Below the pieces are notes generated by a model. The model made no database searches and had not been told where the DNA came from. It was given only the letters and a program-made list of their open reading frames with translations. The position numbers and the translations under genes were made by a program. Below, piece by piece: positions 61,610-64,000 of a stretch of 64,000 nucleotides of DNA (positions within the stretch are counted from its first letter, which is position 1; each line of letters starts with the position of its first letter). Source of the stretch: Sipunculus nudus (Eukaryota; Annelida; Sipuncula; Golfingiida; Sipunculidae); the NCBI GenBank assembly GCA_026874595.1, contig CM049317.1, forward strand, positions 70,455,618 through 70,519,617, read 5' to 3'.

Positions 61610-61746
61610 CTCTACATGGGAACCTGATGCATGATCTTGGGTGGCCCGTCTGAACGCTTCCTCAAAAGGATTTTTTGGTAGGTCACTAAACAGACCTATC
61701 TCCTCGCAGTTACGAAGAAATTTGGTTGGTGTGGGTGTCTGGTCAC
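61610..61746 (-). CDS. ATF2: ATF2-like gene, exon with the TPTPT phosphorylation motif
   Basis: The exon starts after TTTTTCTCAG with two bases completing a codon from an upstream exon not in the window. It reads DQTPTPTKFLRNCEEIGLFS, then DLPKNPFEEAFRRATQDHAS and GSHVE, and ends at GAG/GTAACC in phase 0. Human ATF2 has DQTPTPTRFLKNCEEVGLF followed by ELASPFENEFKKASED, so this is an unmistakable family match. The two threonines of TPTPT correspond to Thr69 and Thr71, the JNK/p38 targets that activate the protein. The upstream exon should encode the C2H2 finger. Confidence 0.97.
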
Positions 61747-61917
61747 CTGAGAAAAATAAAACAAAAGACAATGGAGCAATGTCCTTATAAACGGTTACCT
61801 GTGTAATGAGACCATCCTAGGTCTGGCCAAAAGTGGTCTTAATTCAAAGGTGGCCTTTTTAGTCAGGTCTATTCTAATCAAAGTGATATATATCATAAAT
61901 ATGTCAGAGACGAGATT

Positions 61918-62195
61918 GAAATCCAGGCGGATTTTAAATTCGCCTAGACGAGATTGCAATTATGATCTCGCCTAGGCAAGATTGCAATTGTGATCTCGCC
62001 TAGACAGAATTTAAACTCGCCTAGACAAGATCACAATCACAATCTCGCCTAGGCGAGATTAAAATCCATCATGGAGCAGGCCAGGATTTTAATCTCGTCT
62101 AGGCGAGTTTAAAATCCACCTGGTGTCATCCAGGCGAGTTTAAAATCTGCCTGATATTACTTAGGCCAGTTTAAAATCTGCCTAGGCGAGATTAA
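61918..62195. repeat. Palindromic array around CTCGCCTAGGCGAG
   Basis: About twelve GCCTAGRC-type centres in 280 bases, each flanked by ATTTTAAA, ATTGCAATT or AATCAC-type linkers. A perfect 20-base palindrome, AATCTCGCCTAGGCGAGATT, occupies 62041-62060. Units alternate orientation instead of simply repeating head to tail. The array lies about 170 bases upstream of exon 61610-61746 in the intron. Confidence 0.85.
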
Positions 62196-63584
62196 AATAG
62201 TGATCTGATCTAATTTCCTAATATATTAAGCATTGTAATTAACATATGAAAGATGTTTTCAGTCGGATTTTCAATATTTTAACACTGAATGGTTATATAT
62301 AGTTAAAAGGTAATATATTTATTAATATTTACAGAATATTATAGTATTAATGTAATAATTTACTTTTTTTACAGTAATGTAAAAATTATTCATGTGATAA
62401 TTAACATTAATTTTGGAAAGAGAATTATGAAATAGATATTTGATTATTATTTGAACCTTTGATGTGTTTCATGTAGACTACAGCATCCTTATCATACCAA
62501 TTATTTGCTAAACATTAATTAATCTTTATTTTTTTTCTCCAGTTTTCTTAACAATCTTGGGATTGTAAATATCACTAATAATTTTTACAAAAAATAATTT
62601 GTAATTGTATTTAAATATATGGCAATTAGAGAGTAACAAGAGGTATATTGAATCACACTTATGAGATATTATGAAGAGCAAATCTGGGGGAAAAAGTCAT
62701 CCACTTGCATATTGAATCAATCATAGATAGATAGGTAGACAGATAGATAGATTAGTTTAGATAGTTATTACTTCACTATTTAATGAGTATATTACACATT
62801 AACATAAACAATCATCCTATTTGATAATTCTTACAGGACAAACAGAACAAATTAGTTGGTTGATCTAGTTCAAATGTTTCTTTTCACCCAGGTATTCAAC
62901 ACTCAACAGTCAAAACATGTACATTTATGGTACAAAATATGCAGGGTATCAGTATTTATGATGGACTTTGATACACCATCCTTTTTTTTAGGTAATTAAA
63001 CATCATATGAGAAAAGGTAAAAGTTGATACACAGATGTATGCAAGTGAATATTTCTTTGTCTTATTTAGTCTTTTCTTATAATGTATATAATATTCTTCT
63101 GATCTTTTTTTTTTAATGTTTTGTGAGGCATTTTGTGAAGCTTCAATATTTATGTAGACTGTGTTACAAGATAACTGCCTTTTTTTGGACAGTAATATAT
63201 CATATCAGAAAAAATATGATTTCTAGATTCACAGAGTAATAGATCATTTATGCATGTGAACATGCTTTGAATTATATTGATAAAAAATAAATGAGCTATG
63301 TTCCTTTTGTCTTTTTAAAATACTACATCACTAATATTACTAATACCAGTTTCCCTTCAAATTAATATTGACAACAAAATTATTATGTAAATAATCAGCA
63401 GCAGCCCACATCATATATTATTTAAATATGCCATATACAATACCAATGTAAGTTTCTTATTACCTAGTTTATTAATAAAAATATAAAATAAAAAAAAATT
63501 AATGTTAATTATTACATAAATATTATAATATTCTTAAATATTAATGAATATATATTACTTGTGAACTATACACAACCATATTAA
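62196..63584. other. AT-rich intron of the ATF2-like gene
   Basis: No C2H2-finger exon could be found on the minus strand here. A GATA/GACA simple repeat lies at about 62727-62755. The rest is very AT-rich. Confidence 0.5.
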
Positions 63585-64000
63585 TAAACAAGTGACCCAT
63601 GGGTCATGACGCTCAGCTGCCAAGCATGACCTGTGACGTCATGGACTGAGATTCACAACTTCCAGTCAAATTTTGAAGAACCAATTTGCCAATTTGTTGA
63701 AATTTTCTATGACAACAGAAATATATATCACCTATGTCTGGTTAAAACACAGTGAATTGATGGTCTGAGGAAAATGCATGATTGTTTAGCTATCAGGAAC
63801 TATTCCAACAGCTTGCTTGAAACCTGTCAGTCTCAAAGGAACACCACAAAGGGCAAATATAAGATCAAAATATATAGCAAAAATCAAGGAATACATGCAA
63901 GAATTATTGAGAAACAGGTGCTTCTGTATGAATTTTTATTCAATACAAGCCAACTGTACTGCACTTTTATAAATGATGGTAATATTTATTCAGAAATATT
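63585..64000. repeat. Common-ended repeat family, copy G (cut by window end)
   Basis: The head TGACCCATGGGTCA is at 63593-63606, then GCTCAGCTGCCAAGCATGAC, nearly identical to the head of copy D. The rest of the element extends past the window. Confidence 0.7.

Larger units (their letters stand above)
35239..61746 (-). other. ATF2: ATF2/ATF7/CREB5-family bZIP gene (partial, 10 exons)
   Basis: Exons in transcription order are 61746-61610, 49722-49648, 49090-48881, 48223-48018, 44912-44630, 43015-42828, 42104-42039, 38467-38371, 37250-37133 and 35399-35239. All introns are GT-AG and all phases fit, giving 512 residues plus a split first codon. The product is a nuclear transcription factor expected to bind CRE/AP-1-type sites as a homodimer or with Jun-family partners, and to be activated by JNK/p38 phosphorylation at the TPTPT site. 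Vertebrates have three paralogues (ATF2, ATF7, CREB5); invertebrates usually have one, so the symbol stands for the family. The upstream C2H2-finger exon is not in the window. An extra small exon in the 11.9 kb intron 49723-61609 cannot be excluded. Confidence 0.92.

Noticed and set aside
62196-64000. C2H2-finger exon of the ATF2-like gene
   Set aside because: Expected upstream of exon 61610-61746, but no C-x4-C...H-x-H pattern with splice sites was found on the minus strand before the window end.

Overview
This is eukaryotic nuclear DNA, AT-rich and dominated by repeats. Long (TA)n tracts, several unrelated minisatellites, repeats ending in GGACAGACGGAC-type runs, LINE relics and small compact exons in kilobase introns suggest a marine or freshwater invertebrate, most likely a bivalve mollusc. 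That is inference from repeat style and gene structure; no species marker was recognised.

The one confidently recognised gene is on the minus strand and fills the right half (35239-61746). Ten GT-AG exons with compatible phases encode the last 512 residues of an ATF2/ATF7/CREB5-family bZIP transcription factor. They carry the stress-kinase target motif TPTPT, proline/serine/threonine-rich activation segments, a conserved LPDGMTLPIHIPAEI block, and a complete basic region and leucine zipper. The exon or exons for the N-terminal C2H2 finger are missing and should lie beyond base 64000. Its introns are packed with repeats: minisatellites at 45.0-46.3, 49.8-50.7 and 53.0-53.5 kb, a 1.56 kb element with hAT-like inverted termini at 50722-52279, a nested 324-bp array at 57.8-60.1 kb, and a CCTAGG-centred palindromic array at 61.9-62.2 kb.

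The left half (1-35 kb) is mostly mobile and repetitive. A duplicated block occurs at 1-1795 and 16470-21290; the second copy holds a 3.46 kb LINE with visible 10-bp target-site duplications, so the first copy is its empty site. A minus-strand L1/Tx1-like LINE (about 5819-9875) keeps its ORF2 in one frame with only two stop codons. An ORF1-like coiled-coil/RNA-binding reading frame with one frameshift lies 2 kb upstream. A candidate signal-peptide exon lies at 14387-14498 (minus).

The most unusual feature is a dispersed repeat family found in both halves. The clearest copies start with the palindrome TGACCCATGGGTCA followed by GCTCAGCTGAC, and end with the inverted partner GTCAGCTGAGC inside a 3' hairpin followed by CTAAAAA. 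Between these ends the copies carry unrelated tandem cores (130-, 280-, 324- or 340-bp units). One copy ends about 6 bp from the splice acceptor of the bZIP exon, and two neighbouring copies carry nuclear-receptor-type DR1 and IR3 motifs in the introns of the transcription-factor gene.
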